7,338 nt of DNA from Actinomycetota bacterium (GCA_028275245.1 JAPWVA010000052.1:1-7338), one strand, 5' to 3'; positions 1 to 5,898 are shown, counted from the first letter of the stretch. Made by a program: numbers and translations. The notes: generated by a model from the letters alone, not told the origin.

Positions 1-152
1 AGGGAGAGTACGGCAAGTGAAGCGGCCACGGCATAAAGGGCGGAGCGGTCCATGTCCAGGCGGGAGGGGAGGGAGATCAGGAGGAAGAGGAGAGGTACGG
101 CTGTCGCGGAGAAAAGGGAGAGGGCCCGGGATATCCTCCTTTCAACCGGCAT
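1..152 (-). CDS. Membrane protein of unknown function, N-terminal fragment (runs off the left edge)
   Basis: An open frame on the minus strand begins with ATG at 152-150 and stays open to the window edge (50 codons plus two bases). The product starts MPVERRISRALSLFSATAV. It has a short basic N-terminus, then a hydrophobic segment at about residues 11-29 with a PLLFLLISL core, a short polar stretch (RLDMDRS), and the start of a second hydrophobic segment from about residue 39. This is the usual look of an inner-membrane protein with its N-terminus in the cytoplasm. The ATG lies inside the end of the helicase gene (11-nt overlap). It is preceded by GGTGAGGAGG at 165-156, so translational coupling to the helicase is likely. 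The fragment is too short to name a family. A later in-frame ATG at residue 34 is a less likely start because it would lose the first membrane segment. Confidence 0.62.
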   Translation of the reverse strand, partial: MPVERRISRALSLFSATAVPLLFLLISLPSRLDMDRSALYAVAASLAVLS

Positions 153-2877
153 CTTCCTCCTCACCTTCTTCCCGCCCCGAGATACCACCGGTTTCCTCCC
201 CGCTCTGGATGGCGTCGACGATGCTGGTGTATGCGACTATGCTGCGGTCCACCAGGTCCATAGCCGAGGAGACCAGCGCGGCCAGCATCTCGTCGGTGGT
301 CGCTTCCTTCACCTGGCGCAGCAGGTCGATCACCTGTTTCATGCACCGCACGAAGTCTCCCGCGGAGAACTGGGGATAGGTGGCTGTGATGTATTCCAGG
401 TCCTCGCCGGAGGCCCAATCGTAGGCCACGGGGACGAAACCGTCATCCACCGGCTTGAGCAGGTCCAGGCCCTCCTTCCTTTCCATCTCCTTTATCTCCT
501 CCTGGCGCTCTAAGGCCCAGGAGATGGCCTTTTCCAGGCGAGGTGTGGGGTAGGTGGCTTCCTCCCCGACCCTGGCCCTGCCCCCCCTTTCCCGGGGCGC
601 CCCGGCCTCCCTCGATTCGAAGACGAAGATACTAGCGAAGGCTGCCGCCTCCTCGGGGTCCAGGACGTGGAATACCCCCTCCTCCATGGCCTCCACCAGG
701 AGGAGGTCGCACTCGTTGTAGATCCTCCCCAGCACCAGGCCCCGCGGCGTGGGGGAGCCGTCCTCCAGGTAACCCAGCTTTCCCAGGAGCCTCTTAACGT
801 TCTCCAGCTTGCGGGAGGCCACCTCGCTCCGGGACTCCATCTGTGCCTCGATGTTCCTGACCTCTCGCCGTAGGTCGACCACCCTGCGGAACCTGGATAC
901 GCAATCCTCCCGCTGGGGACATCCGTGACACGGATGGGCAGTCAGCCTTTCCCTGGTCTCCGCGATCTCCTCCCTCAGGTGGGGGAGGGTCTCCTCTTCC
1001 CACTTTATGGGCTCAGGCAGTTCCAACTCGTGAAGGAAGCGGCGGACTTCCCTTTCCCTGATCCTACCCCCGGGGGAGAGCAACGAGGCGGGCAGGTGGG
1101 CTATGGCCTGGGGTGGTTGGGGGAAGTGCTGGTGCGTGGCCTTGAGGAAGCGACCCCTGGAGTCCATCACCGTGAGGCGGGGATGGCCGTTCTTGTCCTC
1201 GGACATGCCCAGTACCACTGCCGCCCGCCGCTCCCCCTTACGCTGGATGACCACCACGTCTCCCACGGCGAGCTCCTCCATCTCCCGATGGATCAGCTCC
1301 CTCCTCCTCCTGCGTCTCTCCTCAGCTGCCTCCTTCTCCAGTTCGGACAGGCGTCGGCGCAGGTCGTGGTATTCCTCCACGTCGCCCTTCTCGCAGGCAA
1401 GTTCTCTCTCCAACTCGGTGAGGCGACCCTCCACCCGATTACGGGACTTCTCCAGCCTCACCACCTCCCGGTCTGCCAGGAACTGGGCGAAGCTGGAGTT
1501 CAGGAGGTGGACCACGGTCTCGTGATCATAGTACCGGAGGAGGTTCACCGCCATGTTGTAGGAAAGGGAAAAGCTGGAAGTGATGGGCAGGCTTTCAGCC
1601 TGAGCCAGCCTCCTCACTTCCTCGAAGGATACCATGGGATTGTAAAGGGTCACGGCGTTGCCCACGCTATCGATACCCCTGCGGCCGGCCCTGCCCGTGA
1701 ACTGGGTGTACTCCGTAGGGGTGAGGAACTCGTGAGTCTCGCCGCTGAACTTGAAGAGGGATTCGATGACCACGGTCTTGGCCGGCATGTTGATGCCCAG
1801 GGAGAGGGTCTCCGTGGCGAAGACCACCTTTATCAGTCCCTGGGCGAAAAGGTCCTCCACCAGCTCCTTGAACAGGGGGAGCAAGCCAGCGTGGTGAGAA
1901 GCGAGGCCCTTTCTCAGGGCCTCCAACCACAGGTCGAAGTTGAATACCTTGAGGTCCTGCGGGGGAAGGAAGGAAACCCTTTCCAGCACCGTGTCCTCGA
2001 TGACGCGTTTCTCCCCCGGGGTAGTGAGATCCAGCCCGGCCTCCATGCAGTGCCCCACGGCCGCGTCGCAGCCGGCCCGGCTGAAGATGAAATAGATGGC
2101 GGGCAGCATCCCGGAGCGCCGAAGTCTCTCCACCACCTCCGCCCGACGGGGTACCAGGTGACGGGGAATATGCCTCTTCCCCCCTCTCCGGCGGGAGGAG
2201 GCCTTTTCCAGCTCCTCCACCACCCGGGGGGCCTTGGAGCTCAGGAGGTTCACCATGATCCCGTCCACCATAAAGAAGTGGCGCAAGGGGACGGGCCTTT
2301 CCCCGTGGAAGACCGTCTTCACATCACCTCTCAGGGTGTTGAGCCATTCCCCGAATTCCCTGTAATTGGAAACGGTGGCGGAGAGGGCGATTATCTTTAT
2401 ATCGGGCGGGAGGTGGATGATGATCTCCTCCCAAACCGCCCCCCGGAAGGGGTCCATGAGGTAGTGGCACTCATCCAGCACCACGTACTTGAGGCCGTAG
2501 AGGGAGGGTGATCTCTCGTAGATCATGTTCCGGAGGACCTCGGTGGTCATGATGACCACCGGGGCCTCGGGGTTGATGCTGTTGTCCCCCGTGAGCAGGC
2601 CCACCTTGTCAGGCCCGTACTGGGAGCGGAAGTCCCTGAACTTCTGGTTGCTCAGGGCCTTCAACGGGGTAGTGTAGAAGGTCTTCAGCCCAGAGCGTTC
2701 CGCATCCCACACGGCGAACTCCGCCACCAACGTCTTCCCCGAGCCGGTGGGCGCTACCACCAGCACCGAGCGGCCCTCGGACAGGTACCTAATGGCTTCG
2801 ATCTGGAACGGATCCAGGCTGAAGGGATAACGGGAGATGAACTCCTCGACGACATCCGGCGTGGTCTTTTCCTTCAC
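142..2877 (-). CDS. helY: HelY-like Ski2/Mtr4-family DEAD/DEAH-box RNA helicase
   Basis: This is a 911-residue superfamily 2 helicase, close to the usual length of actinobacterial HelY. It is expected to unwind structured RNA with ATP in the cytoplasm, probably in RNA processing or decay. RecA domain 1 shows Walker A APTGSGKT (42-49), PLKAL (71-75), the DECH box (135-138) and SAT (166-168). A basic insert (about 225-250) leads into RecA domain 2. That domain has FIFSRAGCDAAV (263-274), SHHAGLLP (327-334), ATETLSLGINMPAKT (354-368) and QFTGRAGRRGID (392-403) with its arginine-finger arginines. The SYNMAVNLL segment (439-447) and the following helices match the winged-helix/ratchet part. A charged coiled coil spans about 470-535, and a small beta-rich KOW/SH3-like segment about 535-585. 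A DSHCT-type helical C-terminus spans about 725-895. Cysteines 650, 653 and 659 form a possible metal site. The start is GTG with no Shine-Dalgarno sequence upstream; a -10 box sits at the right distance for a leaderless mRNA. The helicase assignment is firm. The exact cellular RNA target is not known from sequence. Confidence 0.96.
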   Translation of the reverse strand: MKEKTTPDVVEEFISRYPFSLDPFQIEAIRYLSEGRSVLVVAPTGSGKTLVAEFAVWDAERSGLKTFYTTPLKALSNQKFRDFRSQYGPDKVGLLTGDNSINPEAPVVIMTTEVLRNMIYERSPSLYGLKYVVLDECHYLMDPFRGAVWEEIIIHLPPDIKIIALSATVSNYREFGEWLNTLRGDVKTVFHGERPVPLRHFFMVDGIMVNLLSSKAPRVVEELEKASSRRRGGKRHIPRHLVPRRAEVVERLRRSGMLPAIYFIFSRAGCDAAVGHCMEAGLDLTTPGEKRVIEDTVLERVSFLPPQDLKVFNFDLWLEALRKGLASHHAGLLPLFKELVEDLFAQGLIKVVFATETLSLGINMPAKTVVIESLFKFSGETHEFLTPTEYTQFTGRAGRRGIDSVGNAVTLYNPMVSFEEVRRLAQAESLPITSSFSLSYNMAVNLLRYYDHETVVHLLNSSFAQFLADREVVRLEKSRNRVEGRLTELERELACEKGDVEEYHDLRRRLSELEKEAAEERRRRRRELIHREMEELAVGDVVVIQRKGERRAAVVLGMSEDKNGHPRLTVMDSRGRFLKATHQHFPQPPQAIAHLPASLLSPGGRIREREVRRFLHELELPEPIKWEEETLPHLREEIAETRERLTAHPCHGCPQREDCVSRFRRVVDLRREVRNIEAQMESRSEVASRKLENVKRLLGKLGYLEDGSPTPRGLVLGRIYNECDLLLVEAMEEGVFHVLDPEEAAAFASIFVFESREAGAPRERGGRARVGEEATYPTPRLEKAISWALERQEEIKEMERKEGLDLLKPVDDGFVPVAYDWASGEDLEYITATYPQFSAGDFVRCMKQVIDLLRQVKEATTDEMLAALVSSAMDLVDRSIVAYTSIVDAIQSGEETGGISGREEGEEEDAG

Positions 2878-2893
2878 ATTTATAATTCTACCA
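2878..2893 (-). promoter_or_regulatory. Extended -10 promoter for a leaderless helicase mRNA
   Basis: Read on the minus strand, the sequence is TGG-TAGAAT-TATAAAT followed directly by the GTG start (2877-2875). The TG one base upstream of TAGAAT (2890-2885) makes an extended -10 element. Seven bases separate the hexamer from the start codon, so transcription would begin at 2878 or 2877, at the start codon itself. The TANNNT-then-RTG layout is the known pattern of leaderless genes in actinobacteria. No good -35 is seen at 16-18 bp; an extended -10 often does without one. A TATAAA at 2883-2878 overlaps and is an alternative, but it would put the transcript start inside the coding region. Confidence 0.6.
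2881..2886 (+). promoter_or_regulatory. -10 box (TATAAT) for the GNAT gene
   Basis: This is a perfect TATAAT hexamer on the plus strand, 26 bp before the ATG at 2913. The predicted transcript start is near 2893, giving a leader of about 20 nt that contains AGGTGA. There is no recognisable -35 hexamer and no TG extension. The last two bases of the hexamer overlap the helicase -10 on the other strand, so the two promoters probably cannot be melted independently. It stands out as an AT-rich patch in a very GC-rich region. Confidence 0.5.
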
Positions 2894-2896
2894 GAC

Positions 2897-2902
2897 AGGT
2901 GA
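2897..2902 (+). promoter_or_regulatory. Ribosome binding site for the ATG at 2913
   Basis: AGGTGA lies 10 bases before the ATG at 2913 and within the predicted leader. It supports the longer start. A competing purine-rich stretch, GAGGGAAGGG at 2930-2939, sits just before an in-frame ATG at 2940, so the choice is not settled. Confidence 0.4.
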
Positions 2903-2912
2903 CACCAAGCGG

Positions 2913-3845
2913 ATGAACGGGAATGGAACGAGGGAAGGGATGGTCTGGGCTAGCAAGCTGGAGGTGGCGGTTCCGGGCCAGGAAGCCGAGGTCCTCGACT
3001 ACCTGGAGAGGGACCCGGTGCGTAACCTGCGGATGGTCTACCCCCTTAGGCGGTTCGGCCTTTTCAATCTGGGCCTGCCCGAGCAGGGCAGTTTCCTGGT
3101 CCTCCGGATTAACGACGCGGTTCGGGGAGTTCTGTTCCGGGACAACTTAGGGCTGGTGCGCTGGTGTCCCGGAGGTAAGGAGGCAGAGGTACTGCTGGAA
3201 GGATCGATGGAGCTTTGGGGTTTCCCGAGGGCCTTGGTGGGAGAGGAGGAGGAAACGGATTCCCTGCTCTCGCGCTTCCCCGAGGTACGCCGGAGGGTGG
3301 AACACGTGGAGGAGGAGGCGAGCATGCTTCTCCACCCCCGTGCCTTCAGGCTTCCACAGGAAAGACTGGAAAGGGCCGCGCTGGCCAGTGATGGGGACCT
3401 GGAAGACTGGATAGAACTGGAAAAACAACTCCAGTCGGAGCTTTTAGGATGCTCGGTGAGCACCCATCTCCTCCGAAGGGAAGCGCGTGTACTCCTGGAG
3501 GAGGGCAGGGCCTTCGTGGTGAGGGAAGGTGGTAGGGCCGTTTCCAAGGCAGCCCTGGAGGCAGTGACCCCCGCCGCGGACGAGCTGGGAGGTGTTTTCA
3601 CCAGGATGGAGTGCCGCCGCAAGGGTCACGCCCTTTCCGCCTGCGCGGCGGCCTGCGCCCTCTCCGTGGGGAGGGGAAGGTGGGTGAGGCTGGAGACCCA
3701 ACGGGATAACCATGCCGCCATCTCCCTTTACATGCGCCTGGGGTTTACCACATTTTGGCATCACCTGGTGGTGAGGCTGGGGGACGTTGACCCGGGCTTG
3801 AGGGCGGGGACAGGAGAGGCGTGCGCGGGATGGCTTGAAGGATAA
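2913..3845 (+). CDS. GNAT-family N-acetyltransferase with a DUF4081-like N-terminal domain
   Basis: The 310-residue product has its clearest match in the C-terminal third, which is a GCN5-related acetyltransferase fold. It shows the beta strand AFVVREGG (200-207), the strand ELGGVFT (224-230), the acetyl-CoA loop RRKGHA (235-240, fitting Q/R-x-x-G-x-A), a helix rich in Ala and Cys, and NHAAISLYMRLGF (266-278) typical of the last GNAT motif. The N-terminal half (LDYLERDPVRNLRMVYPL, 28-45, then a beta-rich stretch) resembles the DUF4081-type domain that precedes GNAT domains in some actinobacterial proteins. The acceptor substrate cannot be told from sequence. Either ATG 2913 (AGGTGA at 10 nt) or ATG 2940 (GAGGGAAGGG just upstream, product 301 residues) may be used; both leave the domains intact. 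It is divergent from the helicase with only 35 bp between them, and is followed by a 61-bp gap before the ligase. There are no membrane segments, so it is probably cytosolic. Confidence 0.85.
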   Translation: MNGNGTREGMVWASKLEVAVPGQEAEVLDYLERDPVRNLRMVYPLRRFGLFNLGLPEQGSFLVLRINDAVRGVLFRDNLGLVRWCPGGKEAEVLLEGSMELWGFPRALVGEEEETDSLLSRFPEVRRRVEHVEEEASMLLHPRAFRLPQERLERAALASDGDLEDWIELEKQLQSELLGCSVSTHLLRREARVLLEEGRAFVVREGGRAVSKAALEAVTPAADELGGVFTRMECRRKGHALSACAAACALSVGRGRWVRLETQRDNHAAISLYMRLGFTTFWHHLVVRLGDVDPGLRAGTGEACAGWLEG

Positions 3846-3856
3846 CGCCGGGACGG

Positions 3857-3882
3857 GATCCTCTCCCGGGCCTTCCGGGATC
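3857..3882 (+). other. Small GC-rich hairpin between the GNAT and ligase genes
   Basis: TCCCGG (3864-3869) and CCGGGA (3875-3880) can pair around a GCCTT loop, and an alternative pairing is GATCC (3857-3861) with GGATC (3878-3882). No T-tract follows, so this is not a standard intrinsic terminator. It may be chance in GC-rich DNA or a weak attenuating structure. No -10 box for the ligase is evident in this 61-bp gap, so read-through from the GNAT gene is plausible. Confidence 0.25.
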
Positions 3883-3892
3883 GTGTAGTGGA

Positions 3893-3900
3893 GAGGAGGT
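3893..3900 (+). promoter_or_regulatory. Strong ribosome binding site that fixes a TTG start for the ligase
   Basis: GAGGAGGT lies here (AGGAGGT at 3894-3900), nearly perfect against the 16S anti-Shine-Dalgarno. The spacer to the TTG at 3907 is 6 bases, which is ideal. An ATG at 3902 is only one base away and reads ATG-AGT-TGA, so it cannot be the real start. Confidence 0.7.
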
Positions 3901-3906
3901 TATGAG

Positions 3907-5235
3907 TTGAGGGACGAAAAGGACGGTTTCTGGAACCCGGAAGTGGAACTCATGGGTGCCGAGGACATCCGGAGGCTACAGTTGGAGAGACTCAAAGGGG
4001 TTCTTCAGCGCTGCAAGAACAGCCCTTTCTACCGGCGTTGGTTCAGAGACGCCGGCTTTGATCCCGATGCGGTGCGTACCCTGGAGGACTTGAGGTCCCT
4101 CCCCCCCATGGACAAGGATACCCTGAGGAGCGTGGAGCCATGGGAGTTCCTCACCGTTCCCAGGGAGGACATCGTGAGGATGCATTCATCCTCCGGGACC
4201 ACGGGCAGGGCCACCGTCATCTTCCATACCTGGAAAGACATCCAGGCCTGGACGGAGCTGGGAGCCCGCTGCCTCTACATGACGGGGGTGCGGCGTTCCG
4301 ACGTCTTCCAGAACATGATGGGGTACGGCCTTTTCACGGGAGGGCTTGGTTTCCATTACGCCGCCGAGAGGCTGGGGGCCATGGTCATACCCTCGGGTTC
4401 GGGCAACAGCAAGCGGCAGATCTACCTGATGAGGGAGTTCGGCACCACGGTGATCCACGTCATCCCCAGCTACGCCCTCTACCTGCTGGACGTATTCCGG
4501 GAGATGGGACTTGACCCCCGACGGGATACCCGCCTGCGCATCGCTCTGGTAGGTGCAGAACCCCACACCGAGAGCCTACGCCGGAGGCTGGAGGAAGCTT
4601 ACGGCTTCAAGGCCTACAACTCCTACGGTCTCTCGGAGATGAGCGGTCCGGGGGTCGCCTTCGAGTGCCCCTTCCAGGAGGGGATGCACGTCTGGGAGGA
4701 TGCCTTCATCCTGGAGGTGTTGGACCCCCGAACCCTGGAGCCGGTGCCCGAGGGCGAGGAGGGCGAGCTGGTTTTCACCACCCTCCACCGCGAGGGCATG
4801 CCCCTGCTCCGCTACCGCACCAGGGATCTGGCCTTTGTGTATCCCGGACGGTGCCGCTGCGGGAGGGAGCATCGGCGCATATCCCGCATAAAGGGGAGGA
4901 GCGACGACATGTTCATCGTCAAGGGCGTCAACATCTTTCCCATGCAGGTGGAAAAGGTCCTCTTGGAGACCGTAGGGGTGGGCACCAATTACCAGATAGT
5001 CCTGGATATGGTGGGCTCCCGCGAGGAGATGAGGGTGAGGGTAGAGGTGACAGATGAGATATGGCACGGGGACGTCCGGGAGCTGCAGTCGCTCCAGAAG
5101 AGGATCACCGCAGCCCTGCGGGACGAGATCCTGGTCACTCCCATAGTGGAGCTGGTGGAGCCAGGATCGCTGCCCAAGGGCGAGGGCAAGGCGGTGAGGG
5201 TGGTGGACAGGCGCGTGGACCTGGGAGGGGAATGA
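3907..5235 (+). CDS. paaK: PaaK-type phenylacetate--CoA ligase / related adenylate-forming ligase
   Basis: The 442-residue protein matches the usual 430-440 residues of PaaK. Enzymes of this family activate an aromatic or similar acid with ATP to an acyl-AMP and then to a CoA thioester. Visible motifs are the phosphate-binding loop SSSGTTGR (94-101), the VGAEP segment (215-219), YNSYGLSE (237-244) for adenine and catalytic contacts, RTRDLAF (304-310) with the ribose-binding Asp, the hinge region GRSDDMFIVKGVNIFP (330-345), and a C-terminal GEGKAVRVVD (425-434) whose Lys428 is the expected catalytic lysine of the mobile domain. Cys254, His261, Cys316 and Cys318 could hold a structural metal. 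The TTG start is set by a strong ribosome binding site. The gene lies one base ahead of an ACT-domain gene, a common pairing for this family. The true substrate may be phenylacetate, another aryl acid, or factor F420 (F390 synthetases are homologous). No phenylacetate ring-degradation genes are visible here, so the exact substrate is open. Confidence 0.92.
   Translation: MRDEKDGFWNPEVELMGAEDIRRLQLERLKGVLQRCKNSPFYRRWFRDAGFDPDAVRTLEDLRSLPPMDKDTLRSVEPWEFLTVPREDIVRMHSSSGTTGRATVIFHTWKDIQAWTELGARCLYMTGVRRSDVFQNMMGYGLFTGGLGFHYAAERLGAMVIPSGSGNSKRQIYLMREFGTTVIHVIPSYALYLLDVFREMGLDPRRDTRLRIALVGAEPHTESLRRRLEEAYGFKAYNSYGLSEMSGPGVAFECPFQEGMHVWEDAFILEVLDPRTLEPVPEGEEGELVFTTLHREGMPLLRYRTRDLAFVYPGRCRCGREHRRISRIKGRSDDMFIVKGVNIFPMQVEKVLLETVGVGTNYQIVLDMVGSREEMRVRVEVTDEIWHGDVRELQSLQKRITAALRDEILVTPIVELVEPGSLPKGEGKAVRVVDRRVDLGGE
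5223..5230 (+). promoter_or_regulatory. Ribosome binding site of the ACT gene, inside the ligase 3' end
   Basis: GGGAGGGG lies 6 bases before the ATG at 5237 and inside the last ligase codons. It selects 5237 over the ATG at 5232, which is out of frame and reaches a stop after six codons. The position suggests coupled translation of the two proteins. Confidence 0.55.
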
Positions 5236-5236
5236 G

Positions 5237-5665
5237 ATGGCCCATCAGCTGAACGTGTTTCTGGCCGACAGGCCCGGGAGGCTCGAGAGACTCACGGCGG
5301 TGCTGGCGGAAAGGGGGATCAACATCCGGGCCATCACCATCGCGGGCTCCGAGGGTTACGGTGTGGCCAAGCTCCTGGTAGACCGCCCGGAGGAGGCCCA
5401 GGAGGCGCTGCACCGGGAGGGGTTCTCCGTCCACCTCAAGGATGTGTTGGCGGTGGTGATGGACGACCGTCCGGGGGGCCTGCACGCCGTGTGCGCCGCC
5501 CTGGGCAAGAAGGGGGTGAACATCGAGGATGCCTACGGTTTCGTGGTGAAGGACCGGGAACTGGCGGTTTTGGTGATGGAGGTTGAGAGGGAGCCCGAGG
5601 CGGAGGGCATCCTCAGGGAGGCCGGTTTCTCCATCATGGGGGACCAAGAGCTATACGGGCTTTGA
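5237..5665 (+). CDS. Tandem ACT-domain protein (small-molecule-binding regulator)
   Basis: The 142-residue protein is made of two ACT domains and nothing else. The first (about 4-66) carries DRPGRLERL (11-19) and ERGINI (25-30). The second (about 71-138) carries DRPGGLHAV (77-85) and KKGVNIED (91-98). ACT domains usually bind amino acids or similar small ligands at the interface of paired domains and signal to a partner enzyme. With no catalytic part, this protein probably acts as a ligand-sensing partner. The start codon is one base after the ligase stop, so the two are almost certainly one transcript. ACT proteins next to PaaK-type ligases are a recurring arrangement in bacteria and archaea, often in pathways that oxidise aromatic amino acids through 2-oxoacids to aryl-CoA. 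The ligand here is unknown. No membrane segment or signal peptide is present. Confidence 0.9.
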   Translation: MAHQLNVFLADRPGRLERLTAVLAERGINIRAITIAGSEGYGVAKLLVDRPEEAQEALHREGFSVHLKDVLAVVMDDRPGGLHAVCAALGKKGVNIEDAYGFVVKDRELAVLVMEVEREPEAEGILREAGFSIMGDQELYGL

Positions 5666-5725
5666 CTTTGTGAGACGGGTGCGAGGACCGCGGCCGGGTT
5701 TGCGCGGCGGCTGAGGTTCCCGGGG

Positions 5726-5818
5726 ACGGTGGCTACCGGCCCTCTCGTCGCGGGCGGGTCGGTGCCGGTGGGGCCTTCACGGCCGTTTTCCGGTGGGAGG
5801 AAAATCCCTTCCCGGTGG
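5726..5818 (+). repeat. Short direct repeats of CCGGTGG upstream of the sensor gene
   Basis: CCGGTGG occurs at 5765-5771, 5790-5796 and 5812-5818, with a one-mismatch copy ACGGTGG at 5726-5732. Start-to-start spacings are 39, 25 and 22 bp. All copies point the same way and lie 53 bp or more upstream of the TATAAT. They could be protein-binding sites, elements of a folded leader, or a chance outcome of GC-rich composition. Confidence 0.3.
5731..5775 (+). other. Inverted repeat ACCGGC/GCCGGT with flanking GGC/GCC
   Basis: ACCGGC (5735-5740) can pair with GCCGGT (5764-5769). Outside a small internal loop, GGC (5731-5733) can pair with GCC (5773-5775). The apical part (5741-5763) is G/C-rich and may fold further. 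No U-tract follows. It could be part of a structured RNA or a weak transcription end for the ligase-ACT unit. Confidence 0.3.
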
Positions 5819-5825
5819 ACGGGAA
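5809..5825 (+). other. Perfect 6-bp hairpin TTCCCG-GTGGA-CGGGAA
   Basis: TTCCCG (5809-5814) and CGGGAA (5820-5825) are exact inverted repeats around the pentaloop GTGGA. With one bulged A the stem extends to CC (5807-5808) and GG (5827-5828). The third CCGGTGG repeat lies in it. There is no T-run after the stem, so it is not a classic terminator. As DNA, it could be a dyad operator about 46 bp upstream of the -10. Confidence 0.35.
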
Positions 5826-5870
5826 AGGCGTTACGGGCCTTCTCCCACGGGCAGGTTTCCGCCCCGGGTT

Positions 5871-5876
5871 TATAAT
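5871..5876 (+). promoter_or_regulatory. -10 box (TATAAT) for the sensor gene
   Basis: A perfect TATAAT lies in an otherwise GC-rich region, 34 bp before the GTG start. It predicts a transcript start near 5883 and a leader of about 27 nt. No clear -35 hexamer is seen at 16-18 bp and there is no TG extension. CCCG (5863-5866) and CGGG (5877-5880) flank the box as a short dyad. If this start is right, the hairpins upstream are not part of the sensor mRNA. Confidence 0.5.
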
Positions 5877-5898
5877 CGGGTTGGGAAGGATGACCGGC

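Noticed and set aside
135..147. AAGGAGG on the minus strand just after the membrane protein start, resembling a strong ribosome binding site
   Set aside because: No ATG, GTG or TTG follows at a usable distance. The bases are accounted for by Glu-Arg-Arg codons (GAA AGG AGG).
925..2511. A 528-codon open frame on the plus strand, antisense to the helicase
   Set aside because: It lies wholly opposite a helicase with every expected motif. Its product is rich in His, Pro, Leu and Gly with no recognisable domain, which is what a GC-rich gene gives when read on the opposite strand.
3038..3622. A 194-codon minus-strand frame opposite the GNAT gene
   Set aside because: The product is Ser/Arg/Pro-rich low-complexity sequence without a domain, and the plus-strand frame has clear GNAT motifs.
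4576..5067. A 163-codon minus-strand frame opposite the ligase
   Set aside because: It is an antisense shadow of the conserved ligase C-terminal half, with His/Leu/Gly-rich composition and no domain.
5135..5647. A 170-codon minus-strand frame spanning the ligase end and the ACT gene
   Set aside because: It crosses two well-supported genes on the other strand and has no recognisable motif.
5688..5710. A possible terminator hairpin after the ACT gene (CCGCG with CGCGG)
   Set aside because: Only five pairs with a ten-base loop, and no T-run follows; this is expected by chance at this GC content.
5730..5873. A 47-codon frame from GTG 5730 in the intergenic region
   Set aside because: It has no ribosome binding site, its composition is Gly/Pro/Arg-rich, and it overlaps inverted repeats that explain the region at least as well.
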